Below, piece by piece: positions 1 through 8,980 of a stretch of 32,649 bases of DNA. Below the pieces are notes generated by a model. It was not told the DNA's origin. It searched no databases and was given only the letters and a program-made list of their open reading frames with translations. The translations under genes and the position numbers were made by a program. The stretch comes from Bacteroidales bacterium OttesenSCG-928-B11. Lineage in GTDB: Bacteria; Bacteroidota; Bacteroidia; Bacteroidales; WCHB1-69. Positions within the stretch are counted from its first letter, which is position 1, and each line of letters starts with the position of its first letter. The stretch spans positions 1 to 32,649 of the forward strand of contig JAJDJJ010000020.1 in the NCBI GenBank assembly GCA_030267125.1, given 5' to 3'.

Positions 1-46
1 GAGATATTGGCAGAGCGGGTGGCGGTCGCAAAGCATTGATTTTTGG

Positions 47-68
47 TTCTTTTGATCAAACAAAAGAA
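47..68. other. short hairpin in the 1-159 leader region
   Basis: Arms TTCTTTTG and CAAAAGAA form a perfect 8-bp stem around a 6-nt loop. A short open frame from the window edge stops at 37-39, so this could be the terminator of a gene lying to the left. No long T tract follows, so the call is weak. Nothing else recognisable was seen in 1-159. Confidence 0.25.
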
Positions 69-159
69 CATGGAAAAAGAAAATCATTTTCTTAAAATGA
101 GGGGAGTAGTTGAGAACATTTATACTTGACATGGCAGTAGTTTGGAGCCATTATAAAGT

Positions 160-474
160 ATGTCGCTTTTTCAGGCATTCTTTCCCAATAAACATAATTT
201 AGTCTATGAAATGCCACTCGATAAAATAGTAAGCCCTTATTTTGTAAAGCGATTCTATTCAACTGGTCTTCAAAAATTTGAAGACATTATTGAAAGTTTT
301 ACCGGACAGCAATAATTGGATATTTGGGAAGATAAGTTTCAGATTATGAGGCATCGCAACTGGATGCGGGAAGGGAAATGCCGGCAATGCGAACACTTCA
401 AATATTGTCAGGGAGGTGCCATGCACTTGCGCGATGATCACGGAATTATAGCGTGCAGGGTGCAGGGTAAGTAA
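160..474 (+). pseudogene. radical SAM/SPASM maturase, C-terminal relic
   Basis: One frame runs from an ATG at 160 to TAA at 472-474 but is broken by an in-frame TAA at 313-315. The part after the break reads LDIWEDKF, then RNWMREGKCRQCEHFKYCQG, then MHLRDDHG. The cysteines spaced C-x2-C-x5-C followed by an MHLRD block look like the C-terminal SPASM cluster region of Bacteroidetes radical SAM enzymes of the rSAM/lipoprotein type; family placement is from memory. The CxxxCxxC radical SAM core is absent, so only about 50 residues of the tail remain. The segment before the stop (about 51 residues) was not recognised and may derive from another gene. Readthrough or a sequencing error at one codon would not restore the missing core. 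Confidence 0.5.
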
Positions 475-476
475 TC

Positions 477-2780
477 CTACTCTTTCTGCAAATTCTCCAG
501 AGGATTATTTCGAAGCATTAGCCTTGTTTTCAGCCAAGTAGCAATGAAGATGATGACACAGACAATCACACTGCCGGCAACGAAGATGAGAGGCGAGAGA
601 GTGATCTTCAATAGAAAGAACTGCAACAGTAATCTTCCCGTAAAAAAGGCAGCGACAGAGCCGATAATCAATGCGATGAGTGTGGTAATGACCAATGAGT
701 TCAGTACCATCCGGATAACATCGGATGATTCCGCACCGAACACCTTTCGGATGGCAATCTCTTTGCTCCGTCGGCGAATCTCATCGGCAACAAAACCGAG
801 CAAACCCATCAAGGTGATTAAGATCAAGAGAGTAACCGCCGCCACGATCATATAACCAATCACAGCGATAAACTGATTTCCCGAATTGTATGCGGTTCGA
901 ATACATATAAAACGTTCCGCTTCATTCGGAATCACTTCTTGCACAACCTGATTCAGTTGGGTTAAACTCTCGGTTGTCACCTCCGACATGGAGACGAAAA
1001 GGGTGAGCGGATTAACGATGGGCATACTGAATATGGTGGGCAAGATGCCGCGAAATACACTTCCGATCGGATTCTTCACTACACCGACAACCGTTCCATA
1101 TCGCGGAACCTCTTTCCCAATCGGATTATCCGTCCATCCCATCTTCTCCACAAACAGCTCATTCACAACAACTTCTCGCTTTTTATTAAAAGACCTTCCT
1201 GCCAATAGCTCATATCCTAAGGTTTGCAAATAGTTAGGGTCTGCGTGTACACCGCGTGCGGTGAAAAGCGTATTATGATTACTATCAGTAATTCCGGCAC
1301 CGCCGTATCCGTCCAACGGAGACATCTCCGCGGTGGCTGTATGCTCCACAAACGGCAATCGGGATAGCTCTTGCTGCAAGGTCTGAATCAATAGAATCTG
1401 CTCCTCTTCCTCTCTCACCATCAACGACCTCAGCTCAATTTGCGCCACATTATCCATATTATACCCCACATCTAAATTCATGGCAAAGTGATATTGCGCA
1501 AAAGTGATGATGATGATATTGATAATAAATGCAATGCCTGAAAATTGGACTAACAACAACACTTGCTTCCAACCGCGTTTTGAGCTAATCACTTTTTGAT
1601 AGATTTGCTTGGCCGGAACAGAGGCCAGCATCAACCCCGGAATGGTAATTGTTATCGCCGAAATAACTAAGATAATCAGGAGGACAATGCTGATATTTTT
1701 TAGGTTCAAAAAGTAATCAAAAAGAGGAGCGTTATTTCCTAAAGCGACGATTATCAATACAATAATAGTAAAAGAAAAACCTATCAGGATTAGAGTTTCC
1801 CAAGCAAACAGTTTGAAGATATGTGCGGAAGATGAGCCGCAGAATTTATGTACACCCACCGTTCGCGCCCGTCTATTAATCGCTGAAACAGAGAGGAGTA
1901 CATAATTGAACGTGGTAATCAGCAACATGGTCACGCCTAAGATTGCTAAGATGGTGATTAATAATCGGATCTCCTTAGATCCAGTATGTGATGTCTTCAA
2001 TGGAGTGAGGTAATAACGCTGCAAATATCCGGCTTCTTCATATTTTTCCACATCCCAATATTTGTGCCAAATACCCGGCAATTTTTCATTAACGATTTCA
2101 GGATCAGTACCCGGCGCAAGTTTCACATAACCGAAAAAACTATCACCTCCCTCGAAACCATAATAGAAGCCCCAAATATCTAGTAAATTGCGAATGGGCA
2201 TGATGATATCGCCGCTAAATTGCGAATTTGGCGGAAAATCTTTGAAAATCCCAACAATCGTAAAGGAAGTTTCATTCTCCATCCGTAGCACCTCCCCAAC
2301 CGGATCTTTTTCTCCGAAATAACGCTCTGCCGCCGATTCAGAGATGAAGACATTGCTTTGAATTGCCAATAACTCCTCCTTCCCCTTGCTGATTTCAAAT
2401 CCTAACGTTTTAAAAAACAGTGAATCCACAAAAATCGCTTTGAGGCTGAACTGCTGATCGCCAGATTTAAAGTTGGGATAACCAAACTGCCTCACTGTCG
2501 TGGCCGAGACCACTTCGTCCAATGATTCCATCATGGCGTATGGAATCGGCCCACTGATCTGTGTTGTCTCTATGCGCTTGTCTTCTCCCGCGTTGAATTG
2601 ACAATTAACCACATACAGATTGTCAACATCCGGATGGAATTTGTCATAACTCATTTGAAAAGCGATAGTTATGAAAATCACAAGGGAGATTGTCAAACCA
2701 AAAACCAAAGAGATAATTTTGGTCAGATTATTATTTCTTCCGCGAAGAACTTGCCGCAAAGCATATTTCAGATCGTTCAT
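477..2780 (-). CDS. FtsX/MacB-type ABC transporter permease (second of two)
   Basis: A 767-residue inner-membrane permease of the MacB/FtsX family. These proteins couple a cytoplasmic ATPase to movement of a large periplasmic domain rather than forming a classical channel. The sequence shows an N-terminal membrane helix at about 20-42, a periplasmic core (MacB_PCD-like, about 45-260), a central set of helices from about 270 to 425, a second periplasmic part, and a C-terminal FtsX domain with the coupling-helix motif RRRSKEIAIRKVFGA near residue 680 and three last helices. Duplicated FtsX halves and a length near 770-800 are usual for Bacteroidetes members. Its ATG overlaps the stop of the upstream ATPase gene as TAATG, so the two are probably translationally coupled. 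It closes the TolC-HlyD-permease-ATPase-permease operon. The substrate cannot be told from sequence; an antimicrobial peptide, lipid or drug export role is inference. Confidence 0.9.
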   Translation of the reverse strand: MNDLKYALRQVLRGRNNNLTKIISLVFGLTISLVIFITIAFQMSYDKFHPDVDNLYVVNCQFNAGEDKRIETTQISGPIPYAMMESLDEVVSATTVRQFGYPNFKSGDQQFSLKAIFVDSLFFKTLGFEISKGKEELLAIQSNVFISESAAERYFGEKDPVGEVLRMENETSFTIVGIFKDFPPNSQFSGDIIMPIRNLLDIWGFYYGFEGGDSFFGYVKLAPGTDPEIVNEKLPGIWHKYWDVEKYEEAGYLQRYYLTPLKTSHTGSKEIRLLITILAILGVTMLLITTFNYVLLSVSAINRRARTVGVHKFCGSSSAHIFKLFAWETLILIGFSFTIIVLIIVALGNNAPLFDYFLNLKNISIVLLIILVISAITITIPGLMLASVPAKQIYQKVISSKRGWKQVLLLVQFSGIAFIINIIIITFAQYHFAMNLDVGYNMDNVAQIELRSLMVREEEEQILLIQTLQQELSRLPFVEHTATAEMSPLDGYGGAGITDSNHNTLFTARGVHADPNYLQTLGYELLAGRSFNKKREVVVNELFVEKMGWTDNPIGKEVPRYGTVVGVVKNPIGSVFRGILPTIFSMPIVNPLTLFVSMSEVTTESLTQLNQVVQEVIPNEAERFICIRTAYNSGNQFIAVIGYMIVAAVTLLILITLMGLLGFVADEIRRRSKEIAIRKVFGAESSDVIRMVLNSLVITTLIALIIGSVAAFFTGRLLLQFFLLKITLSPLIFVAGSVIVCVIIFIATWLKTRLMLRNNPLENLQKE

Positions 2781-3460
2781 TATAATAATTGGTTTACGGA
2801 TGAAACAATCTGTCCATCAAACAGATTAACGATCCGGTGTGCAAATCCGGCATCATGTTGCGAGTGAGTAACCATGACGATGGTTGTACCTTCTCGGTTG
2901 AGTTCGGTAAGCAGCTGCATTACCTCAAGCCCATTTTTGGAATCCAGATTTCCGGTAGGTTCATCGGCGAGGATCAGTTTTGGCCCGGCGATGACCGCCC
3001 GCGCAATAGCCACCCGCTGCTGCTGCCCACCGGAAAGTTGCTGCGGAAAGTGTCCCGAACGATGACTGATAGCCATCCGTTTCAGAATCTCATTCACCAT
3101 CTCTTTCCGTTGTGAGGCTTTGTAGTTCAGATAAGTCAGCGGGAGTTCCACATTTTCATACACATTCAATTCGTCAATGAGGTTGAAACTCTGGAATACG
3201 AACCCGATCTTCCCTTTCCGGATACGGGTGCGCTCCTTCTCTTTCAACTTCCCCACCTCGTCATCCATCAGATAATACTCGCCACTCGTGGGATTATCCA
3301 ACAGTCCTAAGATGTTGAGTAGCGTGGATTTCCCGCAACCGGACGGCCCCATCACAGCTACAAATTCGCCTTCGTTGATTTCTAAATTCACGCTGTTCAG
3401 CGCGATGGTTTCCACCTCTTCGGTACGGAAACTTTTGCTCAAATTTTCTATTCTTAACAT
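2780..3460 (-). CDS. ABC transporter ATP-binding protein, LolD/MacB type
   Basis: A 226-residue ATPase that powers the two FtsX-type permeases on either side. Walker [10 protein letters not shown] lies at 38-46, the Q-loop Gln at 90, the signature LSGGQ at 142-146, Walker B LILADE at 162-167 and the H-loop His at 199, so it should be catalytically competent. The block [20 protein letters not shown] is typical of the LolD/MacB/FtsE class. The frame is open upstream to 3664, but that extension only translates the minisatellite and palindrome of the intergenic region into low-complexity sequence (RWIRRQ-like). The start is therefore set at the ATG at 3460, giving [11 protein letters not shown], the normal N-terminus of the family. 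The stop overlaps the next ATG by one base. Confidence 0.93.
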   Translation of the reverse strand: MLRIENLSKSFRTEEVETIALNSVNLEINEGEFVAVMGPSGCGKSTLLNILGLLDNPTSGEYYLMDDEVGKLKEKERTRIRKGKIGFVFQSFNLIDELNVYENVELPLTYLNYKASQRKEMVNEILKRMAISHRSGHFPQQLSGGQQQRVAIARAVIAGPKLILADEPTGNLDSKNGLEVMQLLTELNREGTTIVMVTHSQHDAGFAHRIVNLFDGQIVSSVNQLL

Positions 3461-3501
3461 GATATTGTTGGTTTTTTGTTGTTGTTGTCGGGGGGGGTGG
3501 G

Positions 3502-3523
3502 GAGACGTGGTGAACCACGTCTC
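3502..3523. repeat. REP-like palindrome (TGGT variant)
   Basis: A perfect dyad with 10-bp arms GAGACGTGGT and ACCACGTCTC around a 2-nt centre, between the first permease and the ATPase gene. Read on the minus strand its outer arm is GTAGAGACG, the same as that of the palindrome inside the RAYT relic at 21311-21338. The same core occurs twice more at 6095-6210. Confidence 0.8.
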
Positions 3524-3538
3524 TACATTTTGCTCCTC

Positions 3539-3699
3539 TGTTCCTCTTTTCCACTTGTTCTCTGTTTTACTTTTCCACCTGTCCTCTGCCCGCTTTTCCA
3601 CTTGTCTTCTTATCCACCTATCTTCTATCCACTTGTCTGCCTGTCTTCTTATCCACCTGCCCACTTATCCACTTGTCTTCTTTTCCACTTGTCCACTCG
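3539..3699. repeat. degenerate minisatellite, unit around TTWTCCACYTGTC
   Basis: About eight irregular copies of a 12-17-nt unit resembling TTTTCCACTTGTC or TTATCCACCTGTC fill the gap between the first permease stop and the palindrome at 3502. Units vary by a T/A and a C/T position and by spacers of CTTC or CTCTGCC. On the minus strand they read GACAAGTGGATAAG-like. The array ends at the stop codon of the upstream permease. No protein-coding role is likely. Confidence 0.75.
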
Positions 3700-6057
3700 T
3701 CAACTCTTTATTGTTTTCGCCGGGTTTTCGTTGGCGGTGCGCCAGCATTGCATTGTTACTGTTAGTATGGTGAGGCATAATATGATTAGTACTGAAAAAA
3801 GTCCGATCCAGATTTTCAAAGGAATATGTACGGCAAAGTTCTGCAACCAGCGATTAGCCAGGAGATAACCAACAGGAACCGCTATAAGGCTACAGATGAG
3901 CAGTAGTTTAATATATGTTTTATTGAAAATCAGCAATATATCACGAAGATTAGCGCCAAATACTTTGCGTACGGCGATCTCTTTTTGACGATACCCGGTT
4001 TCAAAGATGATCAATCCGAAAACACCCACTAAGGAGATGAGGATAGAGAGGAATGAGAAGATAAAGATCAGAGCGGATGTATTCTTTTCGTCTTGGTATT
4101 GCCATTTTGCATTTTCTTTGAGAGAATGGATGAAGATAAACGGTGAGGGACTGAATTGTGCGAGAACATCTTGCGCATATTTGTATGTCTCTTCGCGTTT
4201 TTCCAGATTTTTCATTTTGAAATAGAGGGCTGAATAGGCATTATCCCCTCCCTCTTCGGTGCCAAAAATCGCAAAGCACATCGGTGTGATGGGGCGGCGG
4301 TAGGAGGTGAAATGGAAATCTTTCACAAAACCGACAATTTCGCCACCACGCACCCTGTCGCCCAACTCCATATTGAAAGCCTTTTTTGCCGTTTCATTAA
4401 AGATATACGCTCCGCGTTCTGTGCCCCGGTCGGATTCTCTGAAATCGCGGCCTTCCGTGAGCTCCACTCCGAGTGTCTCAATAAAACCAGGCAATGCCAA
4501 AAATGTAGTGTGGTTTATATTCTCCCCTTTAAATTCACTTCCCCACTCCATATAATAATCGGAAGCGATGAAAGCATCAGCAAATCCAACGTTTTCAATA
4601 TTTGGATTATCTAACAACAGCTGGGAAATTGCCTTGCGTTTTTCATCATTCGTATTTATATAATAACAGAACAGTCGCTCCTCATCAAAACCTCTGTTAT
4701 CGTTTAACATATAACTTGTTTGTTCTCGAGTGAAAATCGCCATAATTAACAGAATAATGGAGACTGTAAATTGAATGCTCAGCAATACCGAACGTAAACG
4801 CCGCCCTTTTGGGGAAAGCCCAAAATTTCCTTTCAGCACCAATGCCACCGGAAAGGAACTCATCTGAAATGCCGGATACATACAAGCGAAAAATCCTGTT
4901 AACAAAGCAATTCCACCGGAAATAAACAATAATGGAAGATGTTCCTTTAATAGCAAGGATGATTTCAACAAATCCGGAATGGGTGTTTTCTGTACTACTA
5001 ATATGATAAACAGCGAGAAAGCAAATGCGAACAAGGCAATGATGACTCCTTCCACCATGATAGAACGGCGGATTTTGGACTCCTCTTCACCCAACACTTT
5101 CTGGGTGACAATATTTTTTGCTCGCAATGGCGACAGCGCCGTGTAGAAATTAGTGTAATTGATTGCTGCAATAATCACAATCAAACAGGCGATGAGGAAC
5201 AATAAACCGGTCATCTCTTTAGACCCTTTCTGCCCCCAATCCGAGTGAATTTTCGGAGCAAAATAGATCTCCTCGAAACAGGATAGCCGAAATGTTGAAT
5301 TTTCAATCGCCTCATCCCAATACTCTTTATCCCACTCTAACAGTTCATGATCCGTTTGCTCCAACATCTCCCGCATCACCTTTTCCGGATTTTCCGCTTT
5401 ATGATGTAGCCGGATGTATGCCACATAATTCCAATTTCCCAAGTCCGTAGCATTTTCCTCTTCCGGGATAGCAGTATAAATGGCATTTTGAAAGGTGTTG
5501 TTTTTCGGCAGATCTTTATAAACACCCACAATGACGAAAGGTGCATTTTCTCCCTTTTTCTGTATTGTTTTATTCATTGCCGAGCCATCAAAATATTTGT
5601 CGGCCAAACTTTTGGGGATGACAACAGCGGCACGGTGCACGGCTAAATCCGCTGGCGAACCCTCTATGAATTCGAAGTTGAAAATCTCAAAAAAGGAGGG
5701 TGTGACACGATTAAAGAGAGGAGTGATATATTCGTTCCCTTCCGGTTTCTCAATTTCGAACCATGGTGTTGATGGCCAAGGATCTGTAAAGGTAAAACTC
5801 TCAATTACAGGTGAGGATTTGCCGATTAATTCAATCAATGGGCGGCTTAAGTTCGGATGCCATTCTTCATCGTGATACTCAATGCGATAAATTCGATCGC
5901 CATCTTCGTGAACATCATTGTATGACCACTCGTAAAGCACTTGGGTCATAATGATAATGAATGCCGCAAAAGCCACACTCAATCCTAAAATATTCAGGAT
6001 CGTCGCTAATCGGTAACGGCGGAAAATGTGGAGTAAGTTTCTTAGTATTAGCTTCAT
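3700..6057 (-). CDS. FtsX/MacB-type ABC transporter permease (first of two)
   Basis: A 785-residue inner-membrane permease built like its partner at 477-2780 but clearly diverged from it. It has an N-terminal helix at about 18-42 (ILNILGLSVAFAAFIIIMTQ), a large periplasmic core to about residue 280, helices at about 280-430, a second periplasmic segment, and a C-terminal FtsX domain with YRQKEIAVRKVFGANL before the last helices. The two permeases presumably form a heterodimer served by the single ATPase at 2780-3460; this is inferred from the operon. A 163-bp gap with a duplicated palindrome separates it from the upstream HlyD-type gene, and a 239-bp repeat-filled gap from the ATPase. The start at 6057 (MKLILRNLLHIFRRYR) matches the usual N-terminus of the family. 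Confidence 0.9.
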   Translation of the reverse strand: MKLILRNLLHIFRRYRLATILNILGLSVAFAAFIIIMTQVLYEWSYNDVHEDGDRIYRIEYHDEEWHPNLSRPLIELIGKSSPVIESFTFTDPWPSTPWFEIEKPEGNEYITPLFNRVTPSFFEIFNFEFIEGSPADLAVHRAAVVIPKSLADKYFDGSAMNKTIQKKGENAPFVIVGVYKDLPKNNTFQNAIYTAIPEEENATDLGNWNYVAYIRLHHKAENPEKVMREMLEQTDHELLEWDKEYWDEAIENSTFRLSCFEEIYFAPKIHSDWGQKGSKEMTGLLFLIACLIVIIAAINYTNFYTALSPLRAKNIVTQKVLGEEESKIRRSIMVEGVIIALFAFAFSLFIILVVQKTPIPDLLKSSLLLKEHLPLLFISGGIALLTGFFACMYPAFQMSSFPVALVLKGNFGLSPKGRRLRSVLLSIQFTVSIILLIMAIFTREQTSYMLNDNRGFDEERLFCYYINTNDEKRKAISQLLLDNPNIENVGFADAFIASDYYMEWGSEFKGENINHTTFLALPGFIETLGVELTEGRDFRESDRGTERGAYIFNETAKKAFNMELGDRVRGGEIVGFVKDFHFTSYRRPITPMCFAIFGTEEGGDNAYSALYFKMKNLEKREETYKYAQDVLAQFSPSPFIFIHSLKENAKWQYQDEKNTSALIFIFSFLSILISLVGVFGLIIFETGYRQKEIAVRKVFGANLRDILLIFNKTYIKLLLICSLIAVPVGYLLANRWLQNFAVHIPLKIWIGLFSVLIILCLTILTVTMQCWRTANENPAKTIKS

Positions 6058-6094
6058 ATTAGGGGATAATTGGTCATTGTGATCTTTGCTGTTA

Positions 6095-6210
6095 TATCTT
6101 CGATCTTTGTCTTGTCTGTGAGGGAGACGTGGTTCACCACGTCTTTACTGTGTATCTTCGATCTTTGTTTTGTCTGTGAGGGAGACGTGGTTCACCACGT
6201 CTTTACTGTG
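6095..6210. repeat. 58-bp tandem duplication carrying a REP-like palindrome
   Basis: Two adjacent 58-bp copies (6095-6152 and 6153-6210) differ at one base. Each contains the dyad AGACGTGGT-TC-ACCACGTCT, the same core as at 3502-3523. They fill most of the gap between the HlyD-type gene and the first permease, inside an operon, so the transcript would carry two strong hairpins there. That could lower readthrough or set the relative levels of adaptor and permease. Confidence 0.85.
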
Positions 6211-6220
6211 TATCTATCAC

Positions 6221-7477
6221 TTACGGAGATCCTATCACTAACGTCTCATTTTCGCCGAACATTTCGTAGCCGGAGATGATCACTTTTTCGCCGGGTTGCA
6301 AGCCTTCGAGGACTTCGTAATAGAGCGGGTTTTGCTTTCCGATCCGGATTGTGCGTTTGTATGCTTTTCCTGATTCTTCATCTACCACATAGATCCACTT
6401 CCCACCGGTCTCCTGAAAGAAGGAGCCTTTGGGGATGTAAACAGCCTCCGTGGGAAGCCCTAATTCCATGTTGATGTAGTAAGTCTGCCCGCTACGGATA
6501 TTGTCGGGGCGCTCTCCAGCAAAGACTAACTCCGCTCGGAAACGGCCATCGCGAACTTCCGGAAACACTTTTCGGACACGCAACTGATACTTCACTCCTT
6601 GCCGCTCAAATGTGGCGGGAAGATTGCTCTTCACCCTGTCGATATAATGTTCGTCAATATATACCTCGATTTTGTAATCCGACAAATCGTTGATCTGTCC
6701 AACTCGCTGTCCCATAGAAATATTCTGTCCTAAAACAACATCTAACAGTCCCAATTCGCCGCTGATCGGACTTTTGACATTGAGTTTTTCTTTTCGCTCG
6801 CGAATCAACATGACATTGCGCTGCATGTTTTCCAGATTATCCTCTAACTGATCGATCTGCACGGAGCGATAGATCGAGTCCTGTTTCTGACGTTCAATAA
6901 CTAAGAGTTGCTTCTCTTTACTGAGTTCGTAATCTTCTTTGGCTTGCAGATACTCCTCTTGGGCAATGAGTTTCTCTTCAAAAAGTTCCTTCTGCTGCTG
7001 ATAGATTCTGTATTTCCGTTTCACTTCGAGATCCAATTGCAACTTCTCTAACCGGAGATTCAACCGTTCCTGCTCCATCGTTACCCGCGTGTTTCGCAGA
7101 AAATTCTGTTTTTCAGCCAACTCTGCTTCGCTGTTCAGTATGGAAAGATCCAAAGTAGAATTTGACAGCCGCACCAAGACATCCCCCTCATTCACCTGCG
7201 TTCCCTCCTCCACTAACTTCTCCTGTACGATTCCGCCCTCTTCGGCACTCACCAGAATAACGGTGATCGGTTGAACTTGTCCGTTAATTCTCACATAATC
7301 ATTAAATTGCCCCTCTTTCACCGGTGCAATATTCAATCCGGTTCCTTCAATCCGCAATGTGCTGCCGTGATTCCCAAAAATGATCCATCCTAACAAAAAG
7401 AGGATCACCACTCCCCCGATGATGTAGGGCAGATGTTTCTTCCGGATTCCTTTTTTCTTTTCTAACTTGATATCCAT
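6221..7477 (-). CDS. HlyD-family periplasmic adaptor (membrane fusion protein)
   Basis: A 418-residue adaptor that should bridge the FtsX-type permeases in the inner membrane to the TolC-type channel. A short basic N-terminus (KLEKKKGIRKKH) precedes one membrane helix at about 17-36. A lipoyl/barrel-sandwich half follows (about 65-110, with EEGGIVQEKLVEEGTQVNEG), then a long charged coiled coil (about 112-235), the second lipoyl half (VKSPISGELGLLDVVLGQNI), a beta-barrel and a membrane-proximal domain ending GEKVIISGYEMF. This order is typical of MacA/HlyD proteins. TolC lies 62 bp upstream. It lacks the lipobox common in RND adaptors, which suits a membrane-anchored ABC-type adaptor. Confidence 0.9.
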   Translation of the reverse strand: MDIKLEKKKGIRKKHLPYIIGGVVILFLLGWIIFGNHGSTLRIEGTGLNIAPVKEGQFNDYVRINGQVQPITVILVSAEEGGIVQEKLVEEGTQVNEGDVLVRLSNSTLDLSILNSEAELAEKQNFLRNTRVTMEQERLNLRLEKLQLDLEVKRKYRIYQQQKELFEEKLIAQEEYLQAKEDYELSKEKQLLVIERQKQDSIYRSVQIDQLEDNLENMQRNVMLIRERKEKLNVKSPISGELGLLDVVLGQNISMGQRVGQINDLSDYKIEVYIDEHYIDRVKSNLPATFERQGVKYQLRVRKVFPEVRDGRFRAELVFAGERPDNIRSGQTYYINMELGLPTEAVYIPKGSFFQETGGKWIYVVDEESGKAYKRTIRIGKQNPLYYEVLEGLQPGEKVIISGYEMFGENETLVIGSP

Positions 7478-7539
7478 AATGTTAGTTGGTTTGGGTATTA
7501 GGAGGTGTTATGGTATGGGTAGCAGTTTCCCATTCTACG

Positions 7540-8889
7540 TTACTGTACCACTTGTTTCCATTCGTAGTTCCTCATTGTTCCTGTCCTGTAATATTCCACC
7601 ATTACTTCTTTCAGAAAAAGCTGTAACTCAATCTGTAATAGATTCACTTGTGCTTGTAACAGATTATTGGAGGCGGTTTGCAGGTCAAGGGCGCTTTGAG
7701 TGCCGAGTTCGTAACGTTTCTTGGTGGCATTATACGCCCATTGTGCTGCCTCGATTTGTTTTGCCATCTGAGTCGCCTCATTTTCCAGTCCCGATTTTTC
7801 ATTTAATGTTTTGGATATTTCGGCATGAAGTTGACGAAGCACCTCATCGTGTTGGTGTTGAGCAATTTTAAAATTATTCTTTGCGATTTTATAGCGGGAG
7901 TGATTATAAAGTCCGTCGAAAATCGGGATGGAGAGCGAAATAGCCACCCATTCACCCATATTGTTGATAAACTGGTTGTTGAAAGACGGCATCACCGCTT
8001 CGCCGGTCAATATTTTGTTGTAATACGTATTTACTCCACCGTAAAGGTAGAGAGATGGAAGCAACGTGGAAAGAACTGTTTTTTTGTTAAATCGTTCAAT
8101 ATCTTGATTTAAAAGGGACGATTTTGCGATGGGATTGGTGGAGGAGGCTATATCAAAAAGCGATGCCAGTTCAGTGGGAGAGTAGGGGAGGTTGTTTTGC
8201 GGCATCACGGTATCAATCGAAATAGCTGTTTCTAATGGATAGTTCATGCTGTTTTTCAGCGTAATGAAAGCATCGCTTATTTGATTGGCGGAGTGTACAA
8301 TAAGATATTGGTCTTGTGCGACTAATGCTTCCATTTGCAGTCGATCTACCGCGCTGCGAGTGCCTAATTCTTCCATTTTGCGGGTGGCAATCAACAATTG
8401 GCGGCTCTCGGAGAGTTTACGCTCCGAGAGACTTTCCAATTGTTGAAAATAAAAAAGGTCTATGTATGCCTGAATCACGGCAATGGCTATTTCGTCCTTC
8501 ACTCGTTGAGTTTCGGCGATGCCGTTCAATTGGGCCAATTTTGAAATACGAAGCGTATTGATCAGTCGTCCTGCGTTAAAGATCGGGATGCTTCCACTGA
8601 GCTGGTAACTATTGCTGAGGTTCGAAACATCGAAGTAGGTATTGGTCTCAGGGTCGATGCTACGTCCGAAATTGCTTTGTGCACCCACACTTCCGTTAAT
8701 TGATGGGAAAAAACTCCCGATCGCTGTCTTGCGATTCTGATCTATATTATTCTGTTTTAATTCTTGTATCCGGGTTTTGGTGCTATTCTCGATGGCAAAT
8801 TCAATACATCGCTCCAGATTCCAAAGAGACTGACTTGTTCCGATGATGGGGAATAGTAGCAGTAAGAAGATGGCGGTATTGATTTTCAT
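7540..8889 (-). CDS. TolC-family outer membrane efflux channel
   Basis: A 449-residue outer membrane factor, first gene of the export operon. It has a signal peptide (MKINTAIFLLLLFPIIGTSQ) followed by two OEP-type halves, each of long amphipathic helices with a beta segment: SYQLSGSIPIFNAGRLINTL in the first half and WVAISLSIPIFDGLYNHSRY in the second. The pattern SIPIF(N/D)G is the usual strand-to-helix signature of TolC proteins. The frame is open to 8934, but the extra 15 codons precede the signal peptide and cross an inverted repeat, so the ATG at 8889 is chosen. It should pair with the HlyD-type adaptor next door. The exported substrate is unknown. Confidence 0.9.
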   Translation of the reverse strand: MKINTAIFLLLLFPIIGTSQSLWNLERCIEFAIENSTKTRIQELKQNNIDQNRKTAIGSFFPSINGSVGAQSNFGRSIDPETNTYFDVSNLSNSYQLSGSIPIFNAGRLINTLRISKLAQLNGIAETQRVKDEIAIAVIQAYIDLFYFQQLESLSERKLSESRQLLIATRKMEELGTRSAVDRLQMEALVAQDQYLIVHSANQISDAFITLKNSMNYPLETAISIDTVMPQNNLPYSPTELASLFDIASSTNPIAKSSLLNQDIERFNKKTVLSTLLPSLYLYGGVNTYYNKILTGEAVMPSFNNQFINNMGEWVAISLSIPIFDGLYNHSRYKIAKNNFKIAQHQHDEVLRQLHAEISKTLNEKSGLENEATQMAKQIEAAQWAYNATKKRYELGTQSALDLQTASNNLLQAQVNLLQIELQLFLKEVMVEYYRTGTMRNYEWKQVVQ

Positions 8890-8893
8890 AATA

Positions 8894-8927
8894 GGCAATT
8901 GGCACGACTCAGATTGTGGCAATTGCC
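8894..8927. promoter_or_regulatory. inverted repeat just upstream of the tolC-like start
   Basis: Perfect 8-bp arms GGCAATTG and CAATTGCC flank an 18-nt loop, ending four bases before the ATG at 8889. In RNA the stem would sit where a ribosome must load. It could be an operator or a translational control hairpin; neither is proven. Confidence 0.4.
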
Positions 8928-8980
8928 ATGCCAAAAATGCAACTTGCTGAAAGTCAAAAAGAATTGGAGCTGGCGAATTT

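Noticed and set aside
3461-3664. Upstream in-frame extension of the ATPase gene
   Set aside because: It only translates the minisatellite and palindrome; the family N-terminus begins at 3460.
3600-3680. Cluster of DnaA boxes or an origin
   Set aside because: Units match only eight of nine consensus bases, vary irregularly, and no dnaA or AT-rich unwinding element is near.
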